Source of the DNA: DATARH01 sp963789255
Lineage (GTDB): Bacteria; Pseudomonadota; Alphaproteobacteria; ATCC43930; CGMCC-115725
NCBI GenBank assembly: GCA_963789255.1
Contig: CAWBJW010000001.1
Location: forward strand, 496,001 to 560,000
DNA: 64,000 bases
Direction of reading: 5' to 3'
Part shown: piece after piece, positions 46,221 through 54,941 of the stretch
How positions within the stretch are numbered: position 1 is the first letter of the stretch
Layout of the letters: each line of letters starts with the position of its first letter
The notes under the pieces: model-generated
Told to the model about the DNA's origin: nothing
The model's input: the letters and a program-made list of their open reading frames with translations, nothing else
The model's database searches: none
Made by a program: the position numbers and the translations under genes

Positions 46221-46255
46221 CCGTGTCCGGCACTACCGAACCGGCGTGCGTTCTA

Positions 46256-46282
46256 TTGCAAAAGTTGCAAATGTGCTAATGC
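46256..46282 (+). promoter_or_regulatory. TTGCAAA direct repeats in a promoter-like segment
   Basis: TTGCAAA occurs at 46256-46262 and 46265-46271; the overlapping GCAAAAGTTGC is an inverted repeat. A TAATGC segment follows (46277-46282), about 15 bases after the first TTGCAA. It is the likely promoter/operator of the basic protein gene at 46314. Confidence 0.45.
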
Positions 46283-46313
46283 TGGGTGCTTTTCAGGGAG
46301 GGGCAACCGAACA

Positions 46314-46814
46314 ATGGCCAAGACGGCTTTTAACCAACTGCAGGAACAAATCGAAGCGGTCAGCCGTGAGGCCTTTGCAGCGGGATACGCGGCGGCGATG
46401 CAAACGATCCGCGAATTCGCGGCGAGGCCGGCGCCCGGTGCCGAGCCGGTCGCCGCTGCCCGGCCTCGGGGCCGGCCGCGTTCAGCCGCGCCGGCCCCAT
46501 CGCCGCCGCCGGCCCGGCAGCGCCAGCCTCGCGCTGCGGCCAGACCGGTGCAGAGGGCCGGCCGGGCGCCGGCAAAGCGACCGCAGCGCGGTACCAATGC
46601 GCGGCTCGTCGAAGAGGTTCTGCAATCGAATGCGCCGCATGCCCTGCGCCCGGCCGAGATCCGCAGGGCGGTGCAGCGCGACAAGGGCGTGGCGATGGCG
46701 TTCACCTCGATCCGCCATGCGCTCGGCCAGTTGGAGGAGCGCCGCACCGCCGAGCAGGTCGCCGACAGCAAGAGCTGGCGTTACCGCGCCAACGCCGCAT
46801 CCGCCTCGGGCTGA
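46314..46814 (+). CDS. Basic DNA-binding-like protein with AT-hook-like linker
   Basis: About 166 aa. A short helical N-terminus (TAFNQLQEQIEAVSREAFAA) precedes a long Arg/Pro/Ala linker with RPRGRPRSA, an AT-hook-like core. The C-terminal winged-helix-like segment reads TNARLVEEVLQSNAPHALRP, then AEIRRAVQRDKGVAMAFTSI and RHALGQLEERRTAEQV. I do not recognise the family; a nucleoid or regulatory role is inferred from composition. AGGGAGG precedes ATG 46314. Confidence 0.7.
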   Translation: MAKTAFNQLQEQIEAVSREAFAAGYAAAMQTIREFAARPAPGAEPVAAARPRGRPRSAAPAPSPPPARQRQPRAAARPVQRAGRAPAKRPQRGTNARLVEEVLQSNAPHALRPAEIRRAVQRDKGVAMAFTSIRHALGQLEERRTAEQVADSKSWRYRANAASASG

Positions 46815-46823
46815 CAAAACACG

Positions 46824-46848
46824 CCCTCTCCCGCGGTGCGGGAGAGGG
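46824..46848. repeat. CCCTCTCCCGC palindrome (between convergent genes)
   Basis: CCCTCTCCCGCGGTGCGGGA plus GAGGG, a perfect hairpin 8 bases before the stop of the MaoC-like gene. It may end transcription from both sides. Confidence 0.8.
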
Positions 46849-46855
46849 TTATTCC

Positions 46856-47656
46856 TCAGGCCGCCTGGCGCGGCCGATAGATCGCCGTATGCGCGATATG
46901 GGCGATCGGCACCGTCTCGTTGGCGAGGACCAAGGCGTCGATGTCGACGAAGCGATGCCCCTTGTGTTCGTAATTGCCGGTGACCTGGGCGCGTACCGAC
47001 AGCGTGCTGCCGACCGGCACCGCCGCGAGATGCTGTATCCGGCTGCCGGTATGGATCCACGGGCCGAGCAGGACGTTGCGGCTCAGCACGAAATTGCAGG
47101 CGCGCAAAATATCGCGCGGATGCAGCAAGCCTCCTGCGGCGTAGATCGGCGCGCTTTCATGCAAATCGGCGAGGTAGCGGGCTGCCATTTCCGCAGTGAT
47201 CCTGTAGGGGTCGAGGCCGAGCCAGGTGTCGACCGCGAGCGAGACCTCGTCGGCCGGCGGGCGTTCGGCGCGTTGCGGCACCTTGCGGAACCGATCGAGC
47301 GAGGGGACCGCCGGACGCGCCGCCGGCAAAGCCGCCCGGCCGGTGGCGCAAGCCTCGCCGCGGCTGTCGACTGAAATGTCGAGTGCGCCGCCATTCTCGC
47401 TCGCGGTGACGGTCGCCGCGTCGCCATCGTAGACCGGCTTGAAGAAGCGGCACTCGGCTGTGCCATGCTCCAGCCAGGCGCGGCCCCAGCGCAGCACCGG
47501 CAGATGCGTCATATAGCCGTACACGTCGACCCCGGGCACCAGACCGCCGCCGAAACCGAAGCGGCGGGCGGTGGCGTCGTCATGGATCTTGTTCTCCGAA
47601 TCATGGGCGGTGTTGTAGGCGGAGACCCGATAGGGGCCGAGAAACTCGCTCGTCAT
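46856..47656 (-). CDS. MaoC-like hot-dog fold protein
   Basis: About 266 aa. The N-terminal half has YNTAHDSENKIHDDATARRF and GGGLVPGVDVYGYMTHLPVL, a MaoC-type hydratase/thioesterase active region (Asp/His). The C-terminal half (GGLLHPRDILRACNFVLSRN, then LLGPWIHTGSRIQHLAAVPV) looks like a second hot-dog, so the protein may be a double-hot-dog. It probably acts on an acyl-CoA substrate. Confidence 0.75.
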   Translation of the reverse strand: MTSEFLGPYRVSAYNTAHDSENKIHDDATARRFGFGGGLVPGVDVYGYMTHLPVLRWGRAWLEHGTAECRFFKPVYDGDAATVTASENGGALDISVDSRGEACATGRAALPAARPAVPSLDRFRKVPQRAERPPADEVSLAVDTWLGLDPYRITAEMAARYLADLHESAPIYAAGGLLHPRDILRACNFVLSRNVLLGPWIHTGSRIQHLAAVPVGSTLSVRAQVTGNYEHKGHRFVDIDALVLANETVPIAHIAHTAIYRPRQAA

Positions 47657-47668
47657 CGCTGCCTCGCA

Positions 47669-48487
47669 TCAAAGACGGTGATGGACCCAGAGGTTGGGCT
47701 CGACATAGACGGCATGGTCCTGCTCCAGCGACACATGGACCGGAGACAGAGCGCCCGGGACGACGATATCGCCGCTGCGCTCGAATTCCATGCCGGTCCA
47801 GCGCGACCATTCGGCCAAGGTGCCGGCGATGACCATGCTGTATGGCGCGATCTTGACGATACGCCCGCCGCCGCGCACATGCGTGCGCAGCCACGAATCA
47901 TATGGCAAGCCGTCGTCGCTGTTGCGCGCCACGTACTCGGCAAACGGGACGAATGGTTCGCGGTGCTTGTCGCTCGGGCGCAGCGGCGCGTAGAGATCGC
48001 CAAAGCCGCGCTCCCACATATTTGCGATCATCGCCTCCAGCATCAGTTGCGCGATGCCGCGCCCGCGATAGGGCGGCAGCACGGTGATCTCCAGCGCGCT
48101 GACGACGGTCGGGCGGCGCCCGGCACGCCAGTCCGCATCGGCCCAGCGGATCACCTGATCCCAGCCGCCGAGGGGGAGTTCGTTGCGTCCGGCCGTGCCG
48201 TCGCGGAACGCAAGCGGCACGCTGAAGCCGCGCGCGATCGTCCGATCAGGCTCGTCGCGGTCAACCGCGACGAGGGCGAAGTCGAGGTAGCGGTCGAGCG
48301 CGCTGTCCGCGTAGTAGAGCCAGGCCGTCGGATCATGCCGCATGAATTCGGGCCACGCGGCGGCGAACTCGGCGGAAAACAGCTGCGGGCGCAGTTCGGG
48401 CCGCTCGGCGAGCGTCGCAACGGCAAGCCGCTTGGCAGAAAACCTTGCGGCGATGGTCACGGTATCCCGGCTGTTAACCGGCTGCAT
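47669..48487 (-). CDS. GNAT-like acetyltransferase family protein
   Basis: About 272 aa. The acetyl-CoA-binding segment is EITVLPPYRGRGIAQLMLEA (R-x-x-G-R-G-x-A) with VVSALEI before it. The remaining C-terminal part is not typical of a plain GNAT fold and may hold substrate specificity. ATG 48487 (MQPVNSRD) is preferred to an in-frame ATG in the REP unit. It precedes the MaoC-like gene by 12 bases, suggesting an operon. Confidence 0.75.
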   Translation of the reverse strand: MQPVNSRDTVTIAARFSAKRLAVATLAERPELRPQLFSAEFAAAWPEFMRHDPTAWLYYADSALDRYLDFALVAVDRDEPDRTIARGFSVPLAFRDGTAGRNELPLGGWDQVIRWADADWRAGRRPTVVSALEITVLPPYRGRGIAQLMLEAMIANMWERGFGDLYAPLRPSDKHREPFVPFAEYVARNSDDGLPYDSWLRTHVRGGGRIVKIAPYSMVIAGTLAEWSRWTGMEFERSGDIVVPGALSPVHVSLEQDHAVYVEPNLWVHHRL

Positions 48488-48497
48488 CGCCAACCCG

Positions 48498-48621
48498 CGT
48501 GCTTCGAGACGTGCCCCGGCTTTCGCCGGGTCGCTCCTCAGCATGAGGTTGATTTGTGGATGGCATAACAGAAGATCCTCATCCTGAGGAGCGCCCGGAG
48601 GGCGCGTCTCGAAGGACGCAC
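48498..48621. repeat. Pair of inverted REP-like palindromes (copy 3)
   Basis: The units CGTGCTTCGAGACGTGCCCC... (48498-48548) and ...CCTCATCCTGAGGAGCGCCC, TCTCGAAGGACGCAC (48578-48621) face each other, as in copy 1. The pair separates the acetyltransferase-like gene from the HIBADH-like gene. Confidence 0.8.
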
Positions 48622-48647
48622 GCCTGCAATCCGGCAGCCTTTGGCGG

Positions 48648-49583
48648 CTATTTCTGCTGGTCGCGGTCGAGTACCGCCTGGATCTTGGCCGGGTCGACGT
48701 TGAGCGGCGGGATCTTGGCGCGCTCGACCTGCAAGAGCCCGCCGACCCGGCTGTCCCGCGTTGCCCAGCCGCGGTTCATCGCCTCGGTCAGTTCTTCGAG
48801 CGCGAGGTTGGCGAGCCGCATCGGCACTCCGACCTCGCGCCCGAGCCCGACGGCGAGCGACACGTCCTTGTGCAGGAGGCGCAGCGCGAAATCGGCGGGG
48901 TCGTAGCTGCTGCTGAGGAATTTTCCCAATCGGTCGAAGGTCCGCTGGCGCCCGGTCGCGCCCTGCCGCACCGCCTCCCATAATTCGAGCGGGTCCACCC
49001 CGGCCTTGATCCCCATCGTCATGACCTCGGCGAGCGCCACGCCGACGACCGCGCTGGTGCAATTGTGTACCAGCTTGGCGATCGTGCCGGCGCCGATCGG
49101 GCCGATATAGCGCGCCTGGTCGCCCATCGCGTCGAGCACGCTTTTGTGGCGGTTGAACTGCTGCTCGTCACCGCCGACCCAGATCGCCATCTTGCCGCTG
49201 GCAGCGCCGCCCGGGCCGCCGCTGACCGGCGAATCGAGCATGTAGAAGTTCTTCTCGGCGAAGGCGGCGTTGATCTTGCGCACGACCGCCACCGAGTTGG
49301 TCGACATGTCGAAAAACGCGGTATCCGGCCGCATCCCCTCGATCAGCCCGTTGGGGCCGAGCGCCACCGCCTCGACATCGGCGGGGACCGGGAGCGAGGT
49401 GAAGATCACCTCGGAGGCTTCGGCGACCTGGCGCGGCGAATTGGCCCAGACCGCGCCTTTCGCCAGAAACGGTTCGGCCGCGGCGCGGTTGAGGTCGTGG
49501 ACGGTGAGCTGATGGCCGGCCTTCTGCAGATTGGCCGCCATGCCCTTGCCCATCATGCCGAGCCCGATGAAACCGACTTTCAT
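48648..49583 (-). CDS. Beta-hydroxyacid dehydrogenase (3-hydroxyisobutyrate dehydrogenase-like)
   Basis: About 311 aa. The NAD-binding motif KVGFIGLGMMGKGMAANLQK is at the N-terminus. The substrate-binding DSPVSGGPGGAASGKMAIWV and the catalytic Lys in IGAGTIAKLVHNCTSA follow the family. It oxidises or reduces 3-hydroxyacids such as hydroxyisobutyrate or tartronate semialdehyde; the specific substrate is not fixed. Confidence 0.92.
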   Translation of the reverse strand: MKVGFIGLGMMGKGMAANLQKAGHQLTVHDLNRAAAEPFLAKGAVWANSPRQVAEASEVIFTSLPVPADVEAVALGPNGLIEGMRPDTAFFDMSTNSVAVVRKINAAFAEKNFYMLDSPVSGGPGGAASGKMAIWVGGDEQQFNRHKSVLDAMGDQARYIGPIGAGTIAKLVHNCTSAVVGVALAEVMTMGIKAGVDPLELWEAVRQGATGRQRTFDRLGKFLSSSYDPADFALRLLHKDVSLAVGLGREVGVPMRLANLALEELTEAMNRGWATRDSRVGGLLQVERAKIPPLNVDPAKIQAVLDRDQQK

Positions 49584-49609
49584 TTTCTCTCTCCGCCTCA
49601 GTGCTGGCT

Positions 49610-49632
49610 CCTCTCCCGCGGTGCGGGAGAGG
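49610..49632. repeat. CCCTCTCCCGC palindrome (copy near 49.6 kb)
   Basis: CCTCTCCCGCGGTGCGGGAG plus AGG, a perfect hairpin between the HIBADH-like and VOC genes. It is in the same family as the copies at 36945 and 46824. Confidence 0.75.
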
Positions 49633-49636
49633 GATT

Positions 49637-50221
49637 TCAGTCCCCGCGATGGCGCAGCTGATTATTCACCGCGCGGTCGCCGCCAAGCCAGCGCGCGAGT
49701 TCGCTGTGCGCATCGGCGCGGCGCAAGGCGTCGATCTCGGCAACATCGGGCGGATCGCAGGTGAATTCGAGGATCATGCCGTCCGGCGACATCGTGTAGA
49801 TCGACTTGCAATAGCCGTGATCGGTCTCGCGGAATTTTTCGCCGGCGGCGTTGAGCCGGGCTTTCAGCTCGGCATAGGTCTCGTCGCTGGCCTTCAACGC
49901 GATGTGATAATGGCTGCCGACCTTGGGCGGCTCCTTCGCCTGGGTCAGCTGGTACATCTCCTCGTCGGCGAACTGGAAGAAGGCGAGCGCGCCGCCGTCT
50001 TTCAGGCCGAAGAAGGTATGGCAGAACTCGACCTCGCGGCCGAGATCGGCGCGGTAGGTCTTCTCGCACCACGTCGCGACCAAGGGGATGCCGAGCAGGT
50101 CTTCGAGGAAATGGCGATTGGCCTCGTGGTCCTTGACCACATAGGCGTTGTGATGGAGGCGCAGCGGCAATTCCGCCAGCAGCGTCGCTTCTCTCGGGGC
50201 GGTTCTCTCGATCGTATCCAT
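49637..50221 (-). CDS. VOC-family (glyoxalase/dioxygenase-like) protein
   Basis: About 194 aa. RLHHNAYVVKDHEANRHFLE, then VEFCHTFFGLKDGGALAFFQ and SHYHIALKASDETYAELKAR, ending with ILEFTCDPPDVAEIDALR. His in LHHNAY, His in HYHIAL and Glu in ILEFTCD are candidate metal ligands. ATG 50221 is preferred because the 20 residues upstream look intergenic. Substrate unknown. Confidence 0.85.
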   Translation of the reverse strand: MDTIERTAPREATLLAELPLRLHHNAYVVKDHEANRHFLEDLLGIPLVATWCEKTYRADLGREVEFCHTFFGLKDGGALAFFQFADEEMYQLTQAKEPPKVGSHYHIALKASDETYAELKARLNAAGEKFRETDHGYCKSIYTMSPDGMILEFTCDPPDVAEIDALRRADAHSELARWLGGDRAVNNQLRHRGD

Positions 50222-50609
50222 GGCGGCGCCTCCCTCGATCGCGCGTTCAGTCGGTTGGACCTCCGGCGAAGCATAACGCAAAATAGCCCGCTGCCGACCG
50301 AGATTGAGCGGGCAAATTCCCTGCTAGCAGGGAGAAATTTGTCTCTGTTGACTCTAACGCCTTGAAATCGCGTGGTTTCGCATGCGATTTGCCGTACCGT
50401 GGCAGGGAATTTTTGGCCGGCTTGCAGGGAGTTTCCGATGCCACGCAGGGAATTTCGAGCGCACCGATCAGCGAGAGATCCCACCGCCATTTCTCATCGT
50501 AATATCGGCTGGTTGCCCGGAACAAATGGGGGTCGCGAGCCGGCTCAGCAAGCCGCGGCGTCGGGCAAATACCGGGGGTCATTCGCCGGCCAGATCGCGC
50601 CGCCTCAGC
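50222..50609. other. 388-base gap with a phased repeat array
   Basis: No protein-like frame. It is AT-richer than its neighbours and contains the CAGGGAATTT array (50314-50455) described separately, then GAGAGATCCCACCGCC and a low-complexity GC stretch. The VOC gene promoter should lie here (leftward). Confidence 0.6.
50314..50455. repeat. Four CAGGGAATTT-like repeats
   Basis: Copy 1 is an inverted pair AAATTCCCTG-CTAG-CAGGGAGAAATTT (50314-50340). Copies 2-4 are direct: CAGGGAATTTTT (50403), CAGGGAGTTT (50425) and CAGGGAATTT (50446), with starts 22 and 21 bases apart, two helical turns. The regularity suggests a protein-binding array or the core of a repeated element. No matching gene is adjacent. 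Confidence 0.65.
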
Positions 50610-51772
50610 TCACGTCGCCGACCTGACCGCGCCGCTTTGGTGCAGGAGGGCGACCTCGTCGGCCGAAAAGCCCCAATCCTTGAGCACCGCGCCGGTGTGC
50701 TCGCCGATCCGCGCCGGCGGGCGCTGGACATGGGAGGGCGTGCCCAAAAAGCGCGGCGCCGGGGCCGGCTGGGCGATCCCGTCGATCTCGACAAAGCTCT
50801 CGCGATGGACGTTGTGCGGGTGCGACAGCGCCTCCGACATGCGCAAGACCGGGGCGAAGCAGATGTCGGTCTGCTCCATGATCTGGGTCCACTCGGCGCG
50901 CGTCTTGGTCTTGAAGATGCGCGCGAGCCGCGTTTGCATGTCGGGCCAGGTGGCGCGGTCGGTCTGCTCCGGCAGGCTTTCGCCGGCAAGCCCGGTGTGC
51001 TGCAAGAGCAGCGCATAGAATTGCGGCTCGATCGACCCGACCGAGACGTACTCGCCGTCCCTGGTCTCGTAGACGTTGTAGAAATGCGCGCCGCCATCGG
51101 TGCGGTTCCTGCCGCGTTCTTCGTTCCAGGCGCCGGCAGCCAGCGCCCCGTACATCATCATCATCAGCGAGGCCGAGCCCTCGACCATCGAGCAGTCGAT
51201 GACCTGGCCCTTGCCGGTGGTGCGGGCGCTGATGATGCCGGCCAAGACGCCCATCGCCAGATAGAGCGCGCCGCCGCCGAAATCGCCGATCAGATTGAGC
51301 GGCGGCACTGGCGGTCCGCCCGCCTCGCCGATCGGATAGAGCGCGCCTGACAGGGCGATGTAGTTGATGTCGTGCCCGGCGGTATGCGCGATCGGGCCGT
51401 CCTGGCCCCAGCCGGTCATGCGGCCGTAAACCAGCTTCGGGTTGCGCGCGAGGCAGATGTCGGGGCCGAGGCCGAGCCGCTCCATGACCCCGGGGCGAAA
51501 CCCCTCGACCAGCGCGTCGGCCCGGTCAGCGAGGCGCAGCGCTGCCGCGACCCCGGCCGGGTTCTTCAAATCGACCGCGATGTTGCGACGGCCGCGCTGC
51601 AACAGGCCGAAGCGCGGGTCCTCGCCCTCGCGGCCGATGTCATGCCCGACACTGGCGGCGCGGTCGAGGCCCGGACCACCTCGGCGCCCATATCCGACAA
51701 GAGCATCGCGCAAAACGGCGCCGGGCCGATGCCCGCCAGCTCGACGATCCTGACCCCCTCAAGCGGTCCCAT
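50610..51772 (-). CDS. CaiB/BaiF CoA-transferase, alpha-methylacyl-CoA racemase-like (one frame break)
   Basis: About 387 aa when joined. The N-terminus is PLEGVRIVELAGIGPAPFCA, then MLLSDMGAEVVR. After a frame break near 51672 the body reads REGEDPRFGLLQRGRRNIAV, DLKNPAGVA, KLVYGRMTGWGQDGPIAHTA, GHDINYIALSGALYPIGEAG and LIGDFGGGALYLAMGVL. The catalytic aspartate lies in LIGDFGGG. The close match of the opening to racemases suggests 2-methylacyl-CoA epimerisation. It lies 3 bases behind the unrecognised gene and shares its operon. Confidence 0.85.
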
Positions 51773-51775
51773 AAG

Positions 51776-53391
51776 TTACTGCAGCCGGGCGATGCCCAGC
51801 GCGGCGCCGAAGCGGGTCGCGCAATCCTGCGGGTTGCCGTATTTGCGGTGCACCGCGGTGTGGTGGGCGCAGGCAAGCAACAGCCGGTCGCGGTCCCAGC
51901 CCTGGTTCTTGCCATAATCCTCGATGAGGACCTGGCCGATCTCCTGGTTGTGCGGGTCGTTGCCCATGCGCGAGGCGAGCAATGCGAGCCGCGTGACCAG
52001 CGGCTTCTTGTCGGCGCCGCTCTCGATATAGGCCTGCGTCCAGGCGGTGCTGTCCGGCCCGTTGAGACCCAGGACGGCGTCGTCGACCCGCTCCAGGATC
52101 TGTTCCGGCGTCAGCTTGTCGGCGCCGCTCGCGGCGCGGATCTCGGTGGGTTCGGCATCGCCGATCCCCTTCTGGTGCCAGGCGGCGCGGTTGACGTACG
52201 AGGCCGCGAGGTAAAGCAGCTTCAGCTGGTGCTTGTGCTCGAAATTGTCGAAGAACCAGGCGAGCGTGTTGAGGTATTCGAAGCAGTGCTGCGGCAATGA
52301 GAAGTTGTTGACGCCCTTGGTTTCGAGGATCACCCGGGCGTCGGCGAGCTGCAGCGCGTCGAGGATGCGGCGCGGGCTCTTACCCGCTTCGAGGTACCTT
52401 GACAGCAATTCGAGGAAGCCGGGCTCCGGCTGGCGGATCAGCGCGTCTTCGAGGGCCTGGGCTTCGTCCCGGCTCAGCTTCGCCTTGTTGTTGGCGAGGA
52501 TCGCCAGTCTTCGGGCGAGGCGCCGCCATAGGGGATCGCCGACACTGTCGCTTTTTCGAGGAAGATCTTGATGACGTTGCAGGCCATCTCGTAGGTCGAG
52601 TACCAGCGCGGACCCACCGCGATGTCGAGCGCGCCGGCATAGACCACATCGTGCGCGTTGTCCCAGCCGAGCGCGTTGCCGAGCTCAATCGTGGCGCGGG
52701 CGCGGAACGCCTTGTGGCCGGTCGTGTAGGAGCGGTTGTAGAGCGCCCGGTCCTGCACATCCATGAGGCCCGCATGGCAGAGCTGGGCGAGCACCGCTTG
52801 GCGCTCGGCCGGGTTCGCCAGGAGGCCGAGGAACACGCGATAGGCGTCGATGACGTTGCCGCGCTCTACCAGCGTCATCCAGTGGTCGAGGCGCTCCTGC
52901 AACGGGCCGTCGAGATGTTGCGGCTCCTGGTCGGGCCACACGATTTCCGGCATCGGCGGCGGGCCGGGCGGCATCGACCAGCCGGGCGCGCGGGCGTAGT
53001 GGCCGGGCGCCTTCAGGATCTTCTGGTTCCAGATGTCGAGCCCGGTGGGGATGTACCAGATGGTTTGCGCGAGCGGCAGCGCGGCGCAGTCCGCGGGCAC
53101 GAGGCGGGTCAGGTTAAGCGCGGCGCGCGCCGACAAGAGGCAATGGTCGTTGTTGACGAAATTGACGTAGCCGTCGTCGATCCGCTCGTGATAGGGGACA
53201 TGCGTATAGGGCGCGTGGATGCGCACCGCCTCGCCGACGATCTCGGTCATCGGCCGGTGCCGCCGCACCAGATCGTAATAAACCTCGCTCGCCCCCTGCT
53301 GGTCGCGCGCCAGAATGCGATCCTCCAACTTGCCGTAGAGCGCCTCCGGTTTCGGGGCGTTGCTGATCGCGGCCTGGACGTCATTGGGCAT
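51776..53391 (-). CDS. Unrecognised protein in operon with the CoA-transferase (one frame break)
   Basis: About 538 aa when joined. The first part reads EVYYDLVRRHRPMTEIVGEA, then VRIHAPYTHVPYHERIDDGY and VNFVNNDHCLLSARAALNLT. The later part reads LADARVILETKGVNNFSLPQ, then HCFEYLNTLAWFFDNFEHKH. Several His/Tyr/Asp-rich helical stretches could bind a metal, but no family was recognised. The break at ~52510 (one missing C) joins YGGASPED to LAILANNKAKLSRDEAQALE. No signal peptide or membrane helix. Operon with a racemase-like CaiB protein suggests a role in acyl-CoA metabolism. Confidence 0.7.
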
Positions 53392-53553
53392 GTCGTTGAA
53401 CTCCTTTGTCAACCGGCCGGCCTTCGGCGGCAGCAGGCGGCCTGAACATCGTTCACGATAACCCCGAACCCGGCGGCGCAGCAACGCCGGCGGGCCGCAA
53501 CGCGACGAATGTGCTGGCTGTCATGCGCGGTTCGTATGGCCCCGCCAATGGCC

Positions 53554-54144
53554 TCAGCTGCGGACTGTCTCGGTCGGCGGCAGGTGGTGTTTGCCGAGCG
53601 GGACCACGGTGCTGGCCTGCGGTCCTTCAGCGCTTTCCGAGTGCTGCGCGACAAAGCGCACCTCGGTGCCGATCGCCAGCCTGTCGAAGGCGCCATCGGC
53701 AACGCTGTTGCGGTGGAAGTAGATCTCGTCGCCGGTGGCGGTCGCGATGAACCCGCAATCGCGCTCGGGCATCAGGCGCGCGATCCGGCCGTGATCGGGC
53801 ACGGCGTGCGATTTTGCCTCGCCGCGGCTCCGCCGCGCGTGGTCTTCGAGCAGACGGCGCGCGCTGTCGAAGGCGTCGCGCACCGCGACATGCGCATCCT
53901 CATGCGCGTGGCTCGCGCCGGAGTCGCGCCCGACGACGATCTCGTGGCCGGGAATCGCGAGATCGATATGGACCTCAAACAGATTGCCCTGCTGGTGGCG
54001 CCGATTGGCGGGCTCGACGACGACGCGGCACGAGGTGATCCGGTCGAAGAACTGGTCGAGCTCTTCGGCCCGTTGGCGGATGCGTGCTTCCAGCGCGGGC
54101 GAGGGCTCCATGTGGCGGAACGTGATCTGTAGCGGCGACTGCAT
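53554..54144 (-). CDS. hpf: Ribosome hibernation factor (HPF/RaiA) fused to a cold-shock domain
   Basis: About 196 aa. Residues ~1-100 are an HPF/YfiA domain (PLQITFRHMEPSPALEARIR, then VHIDLAIPGHEIVVGRDSG, AHEDAHVAVRDAFDSARRLL). Residues ~115-190 are a cold-shock OB-fold with RNP1 CGFIAT and RNP2 EIYFHR. HPF domains bind stalled 70S/100S ribosomes; the CSD would add RNA contacts. The order and length match the fusion seen in some alphaproteobacteria. Monocistronic and leftward. Confidence 0.9.
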   Translation of the reverse strand: MQSPLQITFRHMEPSPALEARIRQRAEELDQFFDRITSCRVVVEPANRRHQQGNLFEVHIDLAIPGHEIVVGRDSGASHAHEDAHVAVRDAFDSARRLLEDHARRSRGEAKSHAVPDHGRIARLMPERDCGFIATATGDEIYFHRNSVADGAFDRLAIGTEVRFVAQHSESAEGPQASTVVPLGKHHLPPTETVRS

Positions 54145-54257
54145 CTTGTGTCTCCTGCCGTGAAAGGCATCAGGCTAGGCGATCGCGAGCCGGACGGGAT
54201 TGATCCAGCGCAATCCGAGACGCCGATATCCTGTCAACATCTGCGGGCAGGAAACAT

Positions 54258-54842
54258 TCACGGCGGCGTGGCTTCGGCCGCCCGCCACAGGCGGATTTCC
54301 CGGATCAGCGCCTCGACCGCGGCTGAGGCGAAGCCGAGCGAGGCTTCGTCCGCGAGACGACCGTCGCGGATCTTGCTTTCGATCGCGGAGATGATGACCT
54401 CGCGCGCCAGCGCGATGCGCGACAGGCACGAAGCGAGCGCGACCCGCATGTGCTCGAGGCAGCGCGCGCCGCCCAATGGCCCGCGCGAGGTTGCCATGAT
54501 CGCCACCGGCTTGTAGGCCAGCACCGATTGGAAGGCCGGGCGCGAGGCCCAGTCGATGGCGTTTTTGAGGACGCCCGGGATGCTGTGGTTGAATTCCGGC
54601 GCACACAGCACGAGCCCGTCGGCATCGGCGATGTCGGCGAGCAGCTTTTTCACGATCGGTGGCCGCTTGTCGCCTTCGAAATCCTGGTTGTAGAGCGGGA
54701 CCGGCGCCAGATCGTAGAGAAAGAGATCGGCGCGGCCGGCAAACCTCTCGCGCAATGTCGCGAGGACCGCGTTGGAATAGGAACCGGCGCGCAGGCTGCC
54801 GGACATGCCAATGAGGCGCAGCGGCGTTTCGTCGTCCGACAT
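54258..54842 (-). CDS. NADPH-dependent FMN reductase family protein
   Basis: About 194 aa. RLIGMSGSLRAGSYSNAVLA holds the FMN phosphate loop (GSLRxxSYN-like), DGLVLCAPEFNHSIPGVLKN the YxHSxPG-like flavin-contacting motif, and KPVAIMATSRGPLGGARC the distal loop. It reduces FMN or quinones with NAD(P)H and may supply reduced flavin to a monooxygenase such as the HpaB-type enzyme, though it is 18 kb away. ATG 54842 is chosen as the only ATG matching the fold start. Confidence 0.9.
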   Translation of the reverse strand: MSDDETPLRLIGMSGSLRAGSYSNAVLATLRERFAGRADLFLYDLAPVPLYNQDFEGDKRPPIVKKLLADIADADGLVLCAPEFNHSIPGVLKNAIDWASRPAFQSVLAYKPVAIMATSRGPLGGARCLEHMRVALASCLSRIALAREVIISAIESKIRDGRLADEASLGFASAAVEALIREIRLWRAAEATPP

Positions 54843-54941
54843 GCTGTTGTTCCGATCTGGCAAAGTTCCTGCGCGGTCATAGCGAAAGCGGCTTGTCGCT
54901 GGCAACATTCTCCGGCCCCCGCACAGGCATAATATGCGACC

